A program made the translations under genes and the position numbers. This document shows, piece by piece, positions 13,101-33,899 of a stretch of DNA of 64,000 nt. Below the pieces are notes generated by a model. That model was not told where the DNA came from, ran no database searches, and worked only from the letters and a program-made list of their open reading frames with translations. Positions within the stretch are counted from its first letter, which is position 1. The number at the start of each line of letters is the position of its first letter. Origin of the DNA: Scatophagus argus (lineage: Eukaryota; Chordata; Actinopteri; Scatophagidae); contig NC_058506.1 in the NCBI RefSeq assembly GCF_020382885.2, forward strand, positions 17,524,318 to 17,588,317. The letters are read 5' to 3'.

Positions 13101-14817
13101 TCGAGGAAACCGTCAGCTCTCCCGTTTGTGTCTGCGCGTATTGTTTAATGCTAATAATACTTTAAAAAAAAAAAAAAACAGAAGTAATATTGTAAATTTG
13201 AGTGGTATTCCCTGCTTTCGAATAATAAATTATTTCTCTGTGTGACCAGCGTAAGGATCTGCATTGTTCTTAGTCTGTTTTAACAGTAGAACAAGAGGTG
13301 GTTATTTGGGGGAGCAGGTGGAAACATGTAGCCTGGCAGAGAGAAACACCTCTGCAGCCCACTAAGTCAGGTTACATGTCATTTGTTTAACTGGAACACT
13401 GACACCAGTGTACAAACCACCGTCTGTGGTTTTAGAGGGAGTTATGTGCTCTAAATGAACAACTGTTCATCCATTCCATCCAGCACTTCTGTGCAGCATC
13501 TCTGCCGGTTGCCCGGCAACCTTGAGGTCACAACAAAAAATCCAGGAAGAAGAAGAATCAGCTTTATTGACAGTATATATATTTTTACATACACACACTG
13601 AATTCGTCTTCTGCATTTAACCCAGCCTTAGTTGAACACACACGCAACACCGGGAAAATTACATGCAGTGAAACACACACAGGAGTATATTGGGGGGGGT
13701 TAAGTGCCTTGCTCAAGGGCACATCATCCGGCTAATGGAAGGGGGGGAGCATTTTTCGCATTAATCACTCCACCACACCCAAATTTTTCTTGCCTGTCCA
13801 GTGGGAGAATCAAACCGGTGACCCTCCGATCACAAGCCGCTTCTCCAACCTCTAGGCCACGATGCCATGTTGCTCACTAAGAACTAGTTTCAGCACGTTA
13901 CTCCCCCTAAAGCCAAAAATTGCTGCTTTTGTATTTAGGATTGCATAGGTTTCAAGCTAACAAGACAGAGCATGTTTTAACCACAGAGTCGTAGAGGTGT
14001 TGGCAGGTGTCATTCGACTGGCTGTTTCTCTCTGCTTCCAGTCTTCATGCTAAGCTAAGCACCTCTTGGCTTTAGGTCCAAAAGCAAATAAGCATATTTC
14101 CCAAAAGGTAGAAATATTCCTTTAAAGCAATATTACCTTAGATTGACAGAAAGATTAAAATAGTTTTTTTCCATATTAACAATAGTGATAGAAAAGTGCA
14201 CTAATTTAACACAACAGTATTCTCAAAACTGTTTTTCAACTTTTTTTGAAAGTAACCGGAGGCTAACTAAGGAGGCTGGAATTTCAGAAATGAATTTCTG
14301 TCACTAATACTTTTCTGTTGTTCATGATCATATGTCTCCCTGTTCATTGACATGTTGCATCTTCACTGAAGCTGACGTTTACCATCCACACTTTATTCAC
14401 AGATAACTCTCTCTGACTGTCCCTAGGAGGAAAAAGAAGTGCATTCGCTACCTTCAAGGAGGAGGCTGTCCCAGCCCAACTTCTTCAGATTTAAGTGCTA
14501 TAGACTCTCCCCCATCCCCGTCCCCCGCCCGCCACCGTCTGTACCAGCACCAGCGGCCCCCCTCCCCGGGCTGCTCCCCACCGCCCACCTCCCCATCAAC
14601 ACGCCTCCCCTTGTCTCCACCAGCACACACACGCTCTCACACACGCTTACCCCTGCAACAGTCCGCCGGCAAGCGCGGCGACCTCCGACAGTCCGAGGCC
14701 AAACACGCCCACACACACCTGGAACTGTCCAGCAAGCAGACGCACAGCTCGACGGCTGCGCTGTCGGCCGCCAAGGCTGCGGGACTTTCTCTCAAAGTGC
14801 TAACAGAGACTCAGTGA
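3750..14817 (+). CDS. tcf7: TCF7 / TCF-1, HMG-box Wnt effector (3' part, seven exons)
   Basis: Nuclear DNA-binding partner of beta-catenin in Wnt signalling, and a key factor in T-cell development in mammals. Coding exons are 3750-3839, 5600-5719, 5873-6032, 6382-6489, 9644-9692, 10797-10869 and 14427-14817 (TGA). All junctions are GT-AG and the phases close to 329 residues after the first base. Seen in order: a TCF-type linker ([14 protein letters not shown]), the IPHPAIVPP block, the HMG box over exons 3 and 4 ([15 protein letters not shown] to [11 protein letters not shown]), a basic NLS ([10 protein letters not shown]), a C-clamp (CRARFGL, DWCGPC, KKKCIRY) and a Pro/Ser/His-rich tail. The N-terminal beta-catenin-binding exons are not in the window. 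tcf7 is preferred over lef1 and tcf7l1/2 because of the TCF7-like AKVIAECTL and GKQE segments and because skp1 and ppp2ca follow, as in human 5q31. The gene is tail to tail with skp1. Confidence 0.95.
3840..5599 (+). other. tcf7 intron with (CA)n and a CTCF-like site
   Basis: Contains a (CA)18 microsatellite at 4147-4183, a shorter GT-rich stretch near 4250 and a reverse-strand CTCF-like motif at 5139-5151. No exon-like block was seen between the two flanking tcf7 exons. Confidence 0.75.
5139..5151 (-). promoter_or_regulatory. CTCF-like motif in a tcf7 intron
   Basis: On the minus strand CCACTAGAGGGCG fits the CTCF core consensus. Its orientation is opposite to that of the site at 16494, so the pair points outward (divergent). 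Confidence 0.45.
5600..5719 (+). CDS. tcf7: tcf7 exon: linker with IPHPAIVPP block
   Basis: The acceptor is ctacaacag and the donor is gtaagt at 5720. The first base completes an Arg codon with the AG that ends exon 3750-3839. The exon encodes [11 protein letters not shown], then [19 protein letters not shown], the conserved TCF/LEF segment just before the HMG box. It ends with two bases of a Val codon. Confidence 0.93.
5873..6032 (+). CDS. tcf7: tcf7 exon: first half of the HMG box
   Basis: A CT-rich tract and cag precede the exon, and gtgagg follows it. It encodes a Lys/Glu-rich lead-in, then [30 protein letters not shown] and ILGRR, which are HMG helix 1 and most of helix 2. TCF/LEF proteins bind CTTTG(A/T)(A/T) sites in the minor groove through this fold. 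The exon ends in phase 0. Confidence 0.96.
6351..6381 (+). repeat. (TG)11T5 tract at a tcf7 splice acceptor
   Basis: Eleven TG units from 6351 to 6372, then five T, then ACAG and the HMG-box exon. The repeat takes the place of a normal polypyrimidine tract. In the transcript it is a UG repeat, the preferred ligand of TDP-43 and CELF proteins. Confidence 0.9.
6382..6489 (+). CDS. tcf7: tcf7 exon: second half of the HMG box
   Basis: Exactly 36 codons in phase 0 at both ends, starting [19 protein letters not shown] and ending ARDNY. This is HMG helix 3 and the exit into the basic tail. Because the exon is a multiple of three, skipping it would keep the frame but delete half of the DNA-binding domain. 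Its acceptor lies immediately after a (TG)11T5 tract. Confidence 0.96.
6490..9643 (+). other. tcf7 intron after the HMG box
   Basis: A 3.15 kb intron with no recognised exon. It holds only short simple repeats: a C-run near 8800, a CA run at 8881-8899, and T-runs at 9206-9216, 9429-9442 and 9618-9629. Confidence 0.75.
9644..9692 (+). CDS. tcf7: tcf7 exon: basic NLS
   Basis: A 49-nt exon after a T-rich tract and cag, with donor gtaaac. It encodes [16 protein letters not shown] plus one base. The basic run continues the HMG box as the nuclear localisation and DNA-bending tail. Its phase-1 end can join either 10797 (C-clamp) or 14427 (short tail). Confidence 0.93.
10598..10796 (+). promoter_or_regulatory. 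CU-rich tract upstream of the tcf7 C-clamp exon
   Basis: About 160 nt dominated by C and T, including tandem CCT/CTT units at 10681-10727 and many TCTT and CTCTC words, just before the acceptor at 10796. Such clusters are typical PTB binding context upstream of regulated exons. Confidence 0.5.
10797..10869 (+). CDS. tcf7: tcf7 C-clamp exon (73 nt, frame-switching)
   Basis: The acceptor is gcttag after a long CU-rich stretch, and the donor is gtgggt. It encodes [19 protein letters not shown] plus two bases of an Arg codon. The C-clamp is a zinc-binding auxiliary DNA-contact motif found in the E-type isoforms of TCF proteins. At 73 nt the exon is not a multiple of three, so including it changes the reading frame of the terminal exon. 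Confidence 0.94.
13545..13866 (-). mobile_element. tRNA-derived SINE, near full length
   Basis: Read on the minus strand, it begins with a tRNA-like head: an A-box-like TGGCCTAGAGG (13849-13859) and a B-box-like GGTTTGATTCT (13806-13816). It then has a body with GTGCCCTTGAGCAAGGCACT and a 3' end TCAATAAAGCTGATTC followed by (TTC)n. A second copy lies at 32564-32860 in the same orientation. Compared with that copy, this one lacks about 26 bp in the body around 13690. No clear target-site duplication was found. Confidence 0.8.
13890..14125 (+). repeat. Degraded dispersed teleost repeat
   Basis: Contains the strings ctggctgtttctctctgctt, cttcatgctaagctaagc, catatttcccaaaaggtaga and atattcctttaaa. 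I recognise these as a dispersed fish repeat often found in introns and 3' UTRs. The edges are approximate and the class is unknown to me. Confidence 0.55.
14427..14494 (+). CDS. tcf7: tcf7 alternative short (B-type) tail
   Basis: If exon 9644-9692 splices directly to 14427, the joined frame reads [20 protein letters not shown], then five more codons and TAA at 14492-14494. This resembles the mammalian TCF7 B-type C-terminus, which I recall as GGKRNAFGTYPEK and then an Ala/Pro-rich end. Both splice sites are ones the main isoform uses, so only skipping of the 73-nt C-clamp exon is needed. Use of this isoform here is inferred from homology, not from transcripts. Confidence 0.7.
14427..14817 (+). 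CDS. tcf7: tcf7 terminal exon, E-type tail
   Basis: The acceptor is ccctag. In the frame set by the C-clamp exon it begins [13 protein letters not shown], completing the C-clamp, and runs through a Pro/Ser-rich and His/Thr-rich region to a TGA at 14815-14817. No exact PLSL-type CtBP site is present; the nearest string is PLSPP. Two other frames enter this exon: one stops at 14494 (the short tail) and one stays open to 14843. Confidence 0.88.
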
Positions 14818-15064
14818 AGGCTTCAGTCTGCTCACAGCCCTGACCCTGTTCACTTCAGCTCCCCCCTCCCCCCCAGAGTCATGCACATCATCTCCTTCAC
14901 CTGCCGTCGTTACCACATTCACCTGCACCCTGTGGCCCTGTGGTAGGAGTAACCGAGGGCAGAAGGGTGGTGTAGCGATGAAGGGGGAGCCATCCTTCAG
15001 TCCCTGGTGATAGCCGGCATTCACACTGACAGATTGCCCCAGAGTCAAATGCTAGCAGGGTCCC

Positions 15065-15248
15065 GGTTCAGAGGCTGGATCCTCTGGAGTCTGCAATTGT
15101 AGACCGAATACGTCATAAACGGGTCAGTGAGGAAAAGCTTCAGAAATCATCAATTCTGTAATCAGGCATTCAGGCAGTCATTGTCAACCTGAAAGTCTGG
15201 AAATATCCTCATCACATATGTGGTGGTGGAGGATCCAGCCTCTGAACC
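15065..15248. repeat. Inverted repeat in the tcf7 3' UTR
   Basis: GGTTCAGAGGCTGGATCCTC at 15065-15084 has its exact reverse complement at 15229-15248, 144 nt apart. In RNA the two arms could pair as a 20-bp stem. It may instead be a small element with terminal inverted repeats, although no flanking duplication is evident. Confidence 0.9.
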
Positions 15249-16493
15249 AAGAGTTCCAGTTGTTTGGAGGCAGACCTGCGCTGACGGCAGAATTTATGTG
15301 GAGCTTACAAATCTGTGCTTCTTTGGCTCCATCTGCTGCAGCTGAACACAAAGTGTTAAGTTTTGCCTTGAGGACAGCTCTGCCTCTTGAGAGATAATTT
15401 TACAAATAAAACTCCTAAAGCACCTTTTGTGCTCCTTTTTTTAAAAAAAAAACAAAAAAACTGTGCTTTGACCTCCACGACAATCACAACCAAAATGTAA
15501 AAGCTAAAAAAAAAAAAAAAAAAAAAAAATGCGGCAGAGATAAGTTCTGGCTTCACAGTGAGACTCTTTTTCGGTGGCCACGGTGTTGTCACGTATACTC
15601 TTTCTCATCCACCATTATTGTTCAAACCAAACCAGAGGGGAGCACAGACCAACAATCAGCCTGTCTGACCAGCAGACCCTCACGTCCAAAGAGAGGGACA
15701 GATTGACTTTTTTTGTTTGTTTGTTTTTGTTAACCGTTCAAATTCAGTTTCACTCCATTTCCAAATATCTTTTGAACTACTTGTGAAGCCCTTTTGATAA
15801 AGGAAAAAAAAAAAGTTGTAAGCAGGCTAAAAAAGTACCAGAAGTACACATGACAGAGTATCCCCAACTTCAAGTTACTTTTTTTTGAGGCACTTTCAGG
15901 CTGTCAGTCTCTCACTCTATTAGGGTTACATTTTTGTTCTGTTTTTACTTAAGTTTTGGTATTTTTTGTATGACTCTCGTGTGATTTTTAAGGTCAAGTG
16001 TTTTGCTGTTGGGGAAACCCAGAGAGTTTTTTGGTCTTTTTTTGAAGTCCCATTTTGCTTTTGACTGAACATTTTGCAGCTCTGTAAACTAATCTGAGAC
16101 CAAATGGGTACTATTATATTGCATTGTGTTGTAAAGTTTTATAAATGTTGGAATTCCCTATTATAATTAAACTTTTATATGTTTATGTAAAAAAAAAAAT
16201 AAGTGAAATAACAAAAAAAAATTAGTTTCTACCATTTCTTAAAGCAATACATTTTGTGTTTGTCCTCTTGTGCAGAATTTTACTTTTTCTTGGTCGAGTG
16301 TTACTGCAGCAGCATTCAGACGATATCTTGTGCTCTCAGTCTGTGCATGTTCCAACTTAATGTAACAAAAAAAAATAGATTTTGACTTTCAAAAAAGGCT
16401 TTAATTTACTGCTCTCCTTGCAGCTTCAAACTCAGCTTCCGACGTTGTGGCCAAAGTGGAGGCTGAGCTTTTGTACAGCAAAACCATTTTCCT

Positions 16494-16508
16494 CCAGCAG
16501 AGGGCGCT
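16494..16508 (+). promoter_or_regulatory. CTCF-like motif between tcf7 and skp1
   Basis: CCAGCAGAGGGCGCT matches the vertebrate CTCF core (CCASYAGRKGGCRS) on the plus strand. It lies in the interval between two convergent genes. Occupancy cannot be judged from sequence. Confidence 0.5.
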
Positions 16509-16780
16509 CTTGTGCTAGAAATAGCTTGTTTTATTTTGAGGGTGTTCACGCAAACCGTTAAGTGGCAACATTTTGCAGACGTCTTTTGTATTTTTTAACG
16601 CCTCAAACGCCTCTGATGTATTACTTGTTTTTGTTTGATGTATTAAAGTGTTTTGAATATCTCGTCCATGTCTACTGTAGTTAAGACACGAGGACACTTC
16701 AAGAAAGATTTTCATTTTTCAAAATGAAACAAGTTGTCCCAACGAAGGTCACACTCCTCTGCAGTTGGTACTTTCAAAAC

Positions 16781-16786
16781 AATAAA
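16781..16786 (+). terminator. Candidate distal tcf7 poly(A) signal
   Basis: AATAAA on the plus strand, about 2 kb after the tcf7 stop and only 26 bases before the skp1 signal on the other strand. A proximal AATAAA at 15405-15410 is an equally possible end. Confidence 0.45.
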
Positions 16787-16812
16787 AGACAAACAACAAC
16801 CTTTTTACATGT

Positions 16813-16818
16813 TTTATT
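16813..16818 (-). terminator. Candidate skp1 poly(A) signal
   Basis: TTTATT on the plus strand is AATAAA for skp1, giving a 3' UTR of about 670-690 nt after the stop at 17484. Cleavage would fall around 16790-16800, beside or across the distal tcf7 signal. Confidence 0.55.
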
Positions 16819-17483
16819 TAGTCCTTCAATATATGTTTGATCATCCCAAAGGTCAGCATCAGAGCTTATCTGAGAAAAGTTTCCAATTCAATACAACATG
16901 AATTTGGAACGAGTTACCCAATGCTGTGTGACAAACGCACAAGATACTTCGAGTCCAAAGGACATAAAACATCTTTCCACCTCAACCTTCACTTTTCCTT
17001 GAAACAGCCCTCCCTCTCTCAACATGGTTTCACAGAACATATGCATTTACAGAGCATAAATAAAATCTTCGCCCCATTCATTTCCATTGTCAAAAAAGCT
17101 ATTTTATTCAATCAGTTAACCTAAAAGAAAAACAAACATGTCCAGTAAAAAAGACAACCATTTCAATTAACAATAGGTAAAATAGGAAAGGACCATCTTC
17201 TAATCTTTAAGGGTACAAAGCCATGAAACCAGAACTATTTTTAAGTGAATAAATGTGGAAACAAAAGACTATTTTTTTTCTTTTATTTAAATTAATGACA
17301 ACACACAGTCAAGTTAAAACGGTCATGCTGTGGGTATAGAGAAAGTGAGGGAGTAGGAAGGAGGTGGTTATGTGGCTCTCAATATACTAAATGTAAATAT
17401 TGACAAGTATGAACAACGCCAGTGCAACCAGTTAGCAGGGGCAATTCCTATTCAGTGTGGTAGTGTTGGCAGAGTCTTCCCCT

Positions 17484-20429
<2,946 letters not shown>

Positions 20430-20645
20430 TCAAACACCAAATAAAGTAACAATAACAGCGAACAGTAACGCTACGTCCACTCCTGGGCACTGAAAACGCT
20501 ACAGCTAGTTAAAGTAATACTGTGGTGATAGCTAGATGACCTCTGTTGTTTCCCTACGTAACCTCACAGTACACAGAATTAATAGTTAACTAACAGTAAC
20601 GTATACACCTTGTACAAATACAAGCGTATCTTAGCGTTAACTTAC

Positions 20646-20960
20646 CAGTGTGGGCGTTGTTATTAGCAAGTGCAAGCTATCTCCAAGCTAACCAACGGTC
20701 TAACTAGCTAGCCTCTTATTGACACAAGCTAAACGACCATTATGCTAACCAAGCTGCGAGCTTGCACTTGGACACATTTGATAATTAATAGGATGTTTGC
20801 CAATACATACAAAAATACCAGATCTGTGAGGTAAAAGCCAACCACAATACCTGCACACAACCAAAACAAGCGTCTAATGTTGGTTAAATAGCAAGCTAAC
20901 CAGGTAGCTAGCATTACCACGCACAATGCTAGCATCTTAGCTTAACGCTACGGTAGCGCC
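20646..20960 (-). promoter_or_regulatory. skp1: skp1 5' UTR exon 1 and promoter region
   Basis: The donor of the non-coding exon 1 is CACTG|gtaagt, with its last base at 20646. The coding exon starts with acceptor ctctacag and then ATAATG. The upstream boundary (TSS) cannot be set. The interval is full of GCTAGC, GCTAAC and TTAGC words, and the motif CTTAGCTTAACG occurs at 20936-20947. Confidence 0.55.
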
Positions 20961-22490
20961 TTGCGATGTCAGTGAGGCCTCTTAACAAAGGCTTTTCAAA
21001 GAAAGATGTAAACAAAATTTTAACAAAAAAATTCACCAACACGAAGAAAATGCGAAGAAGACACATTCGGATGTGCGAAGCTACGTACCGTGAATGTTCT
21101 AACTCGTTTCCAGAGGTGAAATTCCTCTGTAGTCAACAGCAGGGACTGAAACACACGGAGGTACCGACAGCGGCTAGAAGTCTCTGGATCAACCTGGTGA
21201 ACCTGCCGCCTGGAGGCTGACGATCGCTATGTCAGATGCTGGAGGGAAAAAAAGTCGGGCGGTCACACAAGGGCTGCTTTTCCTGTTTATGTAAACCAGT
21301 TGTACTGTATTCACCTCAAAATCTGACAAACTGATATCTATGCGCTGTTCAACAGTTAAGCATGTTTAAATCGGCCATTTGTATTTAATGGATGATATTC
21401 TGTATACTGAATAAAATGTAAAATGTTTTTATGGGATGGTGCTTATCACTTTACAGAGGTCAATATATTTAGATTTAACACGGGGAACGATATGTGATAA
21501 TGTGTATAAAAAAAGTGAACTTGGTATTATGGTTTTAATCTTTAAGCTACCGTGGAGCGGCGCTTCCTCCTCCTTGCAGGTCCCTTCCAGCTGATTCTAT
21601 GGTGCTTTCAAGTGCTCCTCGAAAGCTTTCATAACGTAGTTTTGATTGCATTAATACTATTTTTTTAATCACTGTATCGATTTTTTTTTTACATAATCAC
21701 TTTTATCATAAATGTTAAAAGCGTTTCTTTCTCGTGGTATATTGCTTTAAGTGTCAAGCGCCGCAGTTTAGCTGCACTGAGAAGACGACATGCTCATTTG
21801 GCGTACCGTATCCTAACTACAAATGTGTGTGTCACGTTACACAACGGGAACAGTCACAGTTGATATGATCCTGCCCTGAAAAAATGTCAATCATATCAAT
21901 TCTACTAGGCTATGAGGAGACCCTGCATTTGTGCTCAAAAAACATCACATTTTGAACTGTAAAAATTCTGACTTATCTATTGTGGTTATGACCTGTTTGG
22001 GCCTTTTTCTGTTGTATTCATATTAAGACTTATGGAAGCCTTTCGGCAAACTGTTCCAAGGTGAAGACTACAGTTGAGACTCAAAAGAAAAAAATACAGC
22101 TAACCTTACTGGCTGGATGCAAGAAGGCAGTGAATGAAAATGGCACTGGTATGTGGGAAACATGATAAGGTCTGCTTTTTTAAATATTATTTCTTGATAA
22201 AATTATCTATTATCTATTAACCAGCATATCCTGCAAGCTATCTAGCCGTGAGACAGTTTAGTTACCATTATAGGAGCATTCCGCAAGGGGAAAGTCATAA
22301 ATGTGAAAACTTTTCCAAAAGACACATCCTGAACTAATTCCCTCAACTGTAGGACCGCCAGCCAACCAGCAGCCATCTTACTCACTGGTTGGTGAACTGG
22401 CTGACATCCAGTTGGTTCAGTTCAGTATCATACAAAGAAAAGAAAGAGAACAGCACAGTTGCATCAAGGAGCCACTTTCATCTTTATTAT
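20961..22490. other. Interval between skp1 and ppp2ca
   Basis: Lies between the skp1 5' region and the ppp2ca 3' end, which are on the same strand. The part at 20961-21240 is richer in CpG and could contain the skp1 transcription start. The rest is AT-rich with no recognised gene or repeat. Confidence 0.5.
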
Positions 22491-22492
22491 TC

Positions 22493-22498
22493 AAATGG
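22493..22498 (-). terminator. Candidate ppp2ca poly(A) signal
   Basis: TTTATT on the plus strand (AATAAA for ppp2ca), 680 bases after the stop codon. This would give a 3' UTR of about 700 nt. Other AT-rich variants exist nearby, so use of this one is unproven. Confidence 0.4.
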
Positions 22499-23177
22499 TT
22501 TGGTTAATACAGACTGTAGTTCAGAGGGAGTCAGTGAGTTGATGTGGATGAACACTCCATCATCTATCATATACACCAAGCTGCATAAGAAGAGATTTCC
22601 TTATAAGTTACACAGGACAAAGAAACTTTGTGTAAAACTTGTCTGATGGGGGGGCTTTATATGTACTTAAAAAAAAAAAAAATCAAAAACAAAACAAGAA
22701 AAACATTTGTAGTGTGAAATAATTTCTGTCTTTTGACATATGTTACATTTCTTTAGATTTACAAAAGTGCAAACAGATCACGTTCAGATCTCCTAAATGT
22801 AAGCCATGGCATATGGGGTTCAAACAGCCGCATTCAAAGTAGTAGATTTTTCTCTTGGATCTCGGGTGCCATCAGTCCAGCTACACAGGGACAGGACGAG
22901 ATATTTAAACATCTCTGTTGTTTTACATAGTGGGGAGATTTTCAATACAAAGTCCTCAGCAATTAATATTGTAATGATTATGGCACACACCTTTTGGTCC
23001 ATCCATAGACACACAGACATTGTTTTTGCTAAATGCTTAAATAGGTCTTTGTGTGGATATACAATGTGCACTGCTGCAGTTTCCCACCCTCCCCTTCCTC
23101 ATTCATATTGTTAAAGGTTGAAGGTCATATATCATGGCAATACTGGACCTGACTGTACAAGGGGCAAAGGTCAGAGT

Positions 23178-32209
<9,032 letters not shown>

Positions 32210-32500
32210 CTGTGTGTTTTCTGGGTCGCTGGGGCTCGTTTGCCGACACGTTAGCTGATTTCGGTTAGGAGACGACTCTCCCAGATGTTCTTTTCTTCCC
32301 CGGGGCTTACCAAACGGAGACAGAAGCTGCTAATTGCTCTCCAACTAAAAGACGCATGTAACTAACCCTGGCTGTCAGGTCGCTATGATTTGACTGAACT
32401 GAAACTGAAGGGAGGGACGGGTAGACGTCAGTCGGTGATCCACCCTGGAAGTTTGTTTTTGTGGCGCTGGATGCAATAAAACTCCGCACTTCCGGTTGTG
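32210..32500 (-). promoter_or_regulatory. ppp2ca: ppp2ca 5' UTR and promoter region
   Basis: The sequence upstream of the ATG is rich in CpG compared with its flanks. It contains an ETS-type ACTTCCGGTT at 32488-32497 and, on the gene strand, TGACGTCT (overlapping plus-strand agacgtcag near 32424-32432), a CRE-like half site. The human gene also has a CRE-bearing, TATA-less promoter. No TATA box is seen. The TSS is not defined. Confidence 0.5.
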
Positions 32501-32563
32501 CCCTTCTAAATAAGAGCATTGCTGCTGACGAAATTCTGTTTGGCGCAACGCATTGCTTTCTCT

Positions 32564-32860
32564 AGAAGAAGAAGAAGAATCAGCTTTATTGACAGTATAT
32601 ATATTTTTACATACACACACTGAATTCGTCTTCTGTATTTGACCCATCCTTAGTTGAACACACACATGCAACACCTGGCAAAATTACATGCAGTGAAACA
32701 CACACAGGAGCAGTGGGCAGCATCAAGCGCCCGGGGAGGATATTGGGGGGTTAAGTGCCTTGCTCAAGGGCACATCAGCCGGCTAATGGAGGGGGGGAGC
32801 ATTTTTCTCATTAATCACTCCACCACACCCACATTTTTCCTGCCCGCCCGGTGGGGGAAC
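32564..32860 (-). mobile_element. tRNA-derived SINE, 5'-truncated second copy
   Basis: Same family and same (minus) orientation as the copy at 13545-13866. It shares the (TTC)n tail, the AATCAGCTTTATTGACAGTA end and the TTGCTCAAGGGCACATCA body. The tRNA-like head is missing, as the similarity stops near the GTGGGGGAAC string. It keeps a GCAGCATCAAGCGCCCGGGG segment that the other copy has lost. It sits less than 100 bp upstream of the ppp2ca promoter region. Confidence 0.8.
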
Positions 32861-33067
32861 TACAGATTGGCACTGAAAGCTGATATGCATTAAACTTGAG
32901 CAAGGTGTTTCTCATTTGTAATCTTGAGAAATTTATTTAGCAAAAATAAAAATAAATATCATTCTGCCATCAGGTAGGACAGGTGGAACTATCTTACAGT
33001 CCACCGGGATCTCTAAATGTCACAGACTAATGCATGTGTGCCAACATTCACATTCAGAATTGTTTTT

Positions 33068-33072
<5 letters not shown>

Positions 33073-33132
<60 letters not shown>
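33073..33132. repeat. (AC)30 microsatellite
   Basis: An uninterrupted AC run of 60 bases, the longest in the window. A second run, at 33705-33747, lies 0.6 kb away. Confidence 0.97.
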
Positions 33133-33133
<1 letters not shown>

Positions 33134-33629
33134 AGGATGCAAGAATATTATTTTTGTGTGTGTTTTGGATCAAAGAATTTTGCCACTTTTTTTTAAAAAA
33201 AATGTCTCAAGAAATGATCAAACATTAGGCCTGTGACTAGTAAGCAACAGATTAGTTTTAACCAAATCAGGCAACAACAACAAAAAACTCTAGATAGTAT
33301 TTTTAAACTCATATGACAGCTGTATTGACATTCATAAGTTAAGTTCTGAGTTTGACTTCTTCACATTGATTTTAGCCTGGAGTAAAGTGAAGAGAAAGAC
33401 TCAGCAGTCAGGAAAGACAAAGCACCAATTGGTAAATAACATTAAAATGTGCAAGGAAACCAAGTGTTTTACAAACTTTGAGTACTGTTTTAGTCAGTAG
33501 GAATTTCTGCAGCAAAGATTCCCTCCTTCAATGTGACCCAACTTCCCGCCTCCATCTGATTAAATGTGTCCAACTTGACGCAGCCGCAGAGCGCCGCCCG
33601 ACACAAATAGCAGCCGGAGACCGATGACT

Positions 33630-33703
33630 GCAGCTCTGCCATTGGTTCAGAGCGTTGCTTCCTCTGCGGTTTTATTGGCTCGTCGTTTAAAAGAGAAGTT
33701 ACC

Positions 33704-33747
<44 letters not shown>
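33630..33747 (-). promoter_or_regulatory. Double CCAAT block, possible orphan promoter
   Basis: ATTGG at 33641-33645 and 33674-33678 are two CCAAT boxes on the minus strand, 33 bp apart. They sit in a GC-richer patch (about 33560-33690) 1.4 kb upstream of the ppp2ca ATG. Spaced CCAAT pairs are typical of NF-Y promoters. No downstream exon was recognised. Confidence 0.3.
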
Positions 33748-33750
<3 letters not shown>

Positions 33751-33899
33751 TACGTCATCGTTCCCCAGCAGCATGTGGTGAGTTTTATGGTGTAGCAATG
33801 AGGTCAGCGTTTCACATGCATCCAACATTAGGCAAACAAAATTACACAACAACTAGACCCTGAACTCTACATTTGTGTCAACAAGGTGCAGTTAGTTCA

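Larger units (their letters stand above)
10870..14426 (+). other. tcf7 last intron with repeat copies
   Basis: A 3.56 kb intron carrying a tRNA-derived SINE (13545-13866), a degraded copy of another fish repeat (about 13890-14125) and A-runs near 11476 and 13164. No additional exon was recognised. Confidence 0.75.
14818..16800 (+). other. tcf7 3' UTR / convergent interval
   Basis: Non-coding sequence after the tcf7 stop. Candidate poly(A) signals on the plus strand are AATAAA at 15405-15410 and 16781-16786, with an ATTAAA near 16167. It also contains a 20-bp inverted repeat (15065-15084 with 15229-15248), an A23-type run near 15507-15529 and a CTCF-like motif at 16494-16508. Confidence 0.6.

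Noticed and set aside
13800-13866. Possible tRNA gene on the minus strand
   Set aside because: A-box and B-box-like words are present, but they form the head of the SINE, and no proper cloverleaf is evident.
16837-17124. 95-codon plus-strand open frame
   Set aside because: It lies antisense in the skp1 3' UTR with no recognisable content.
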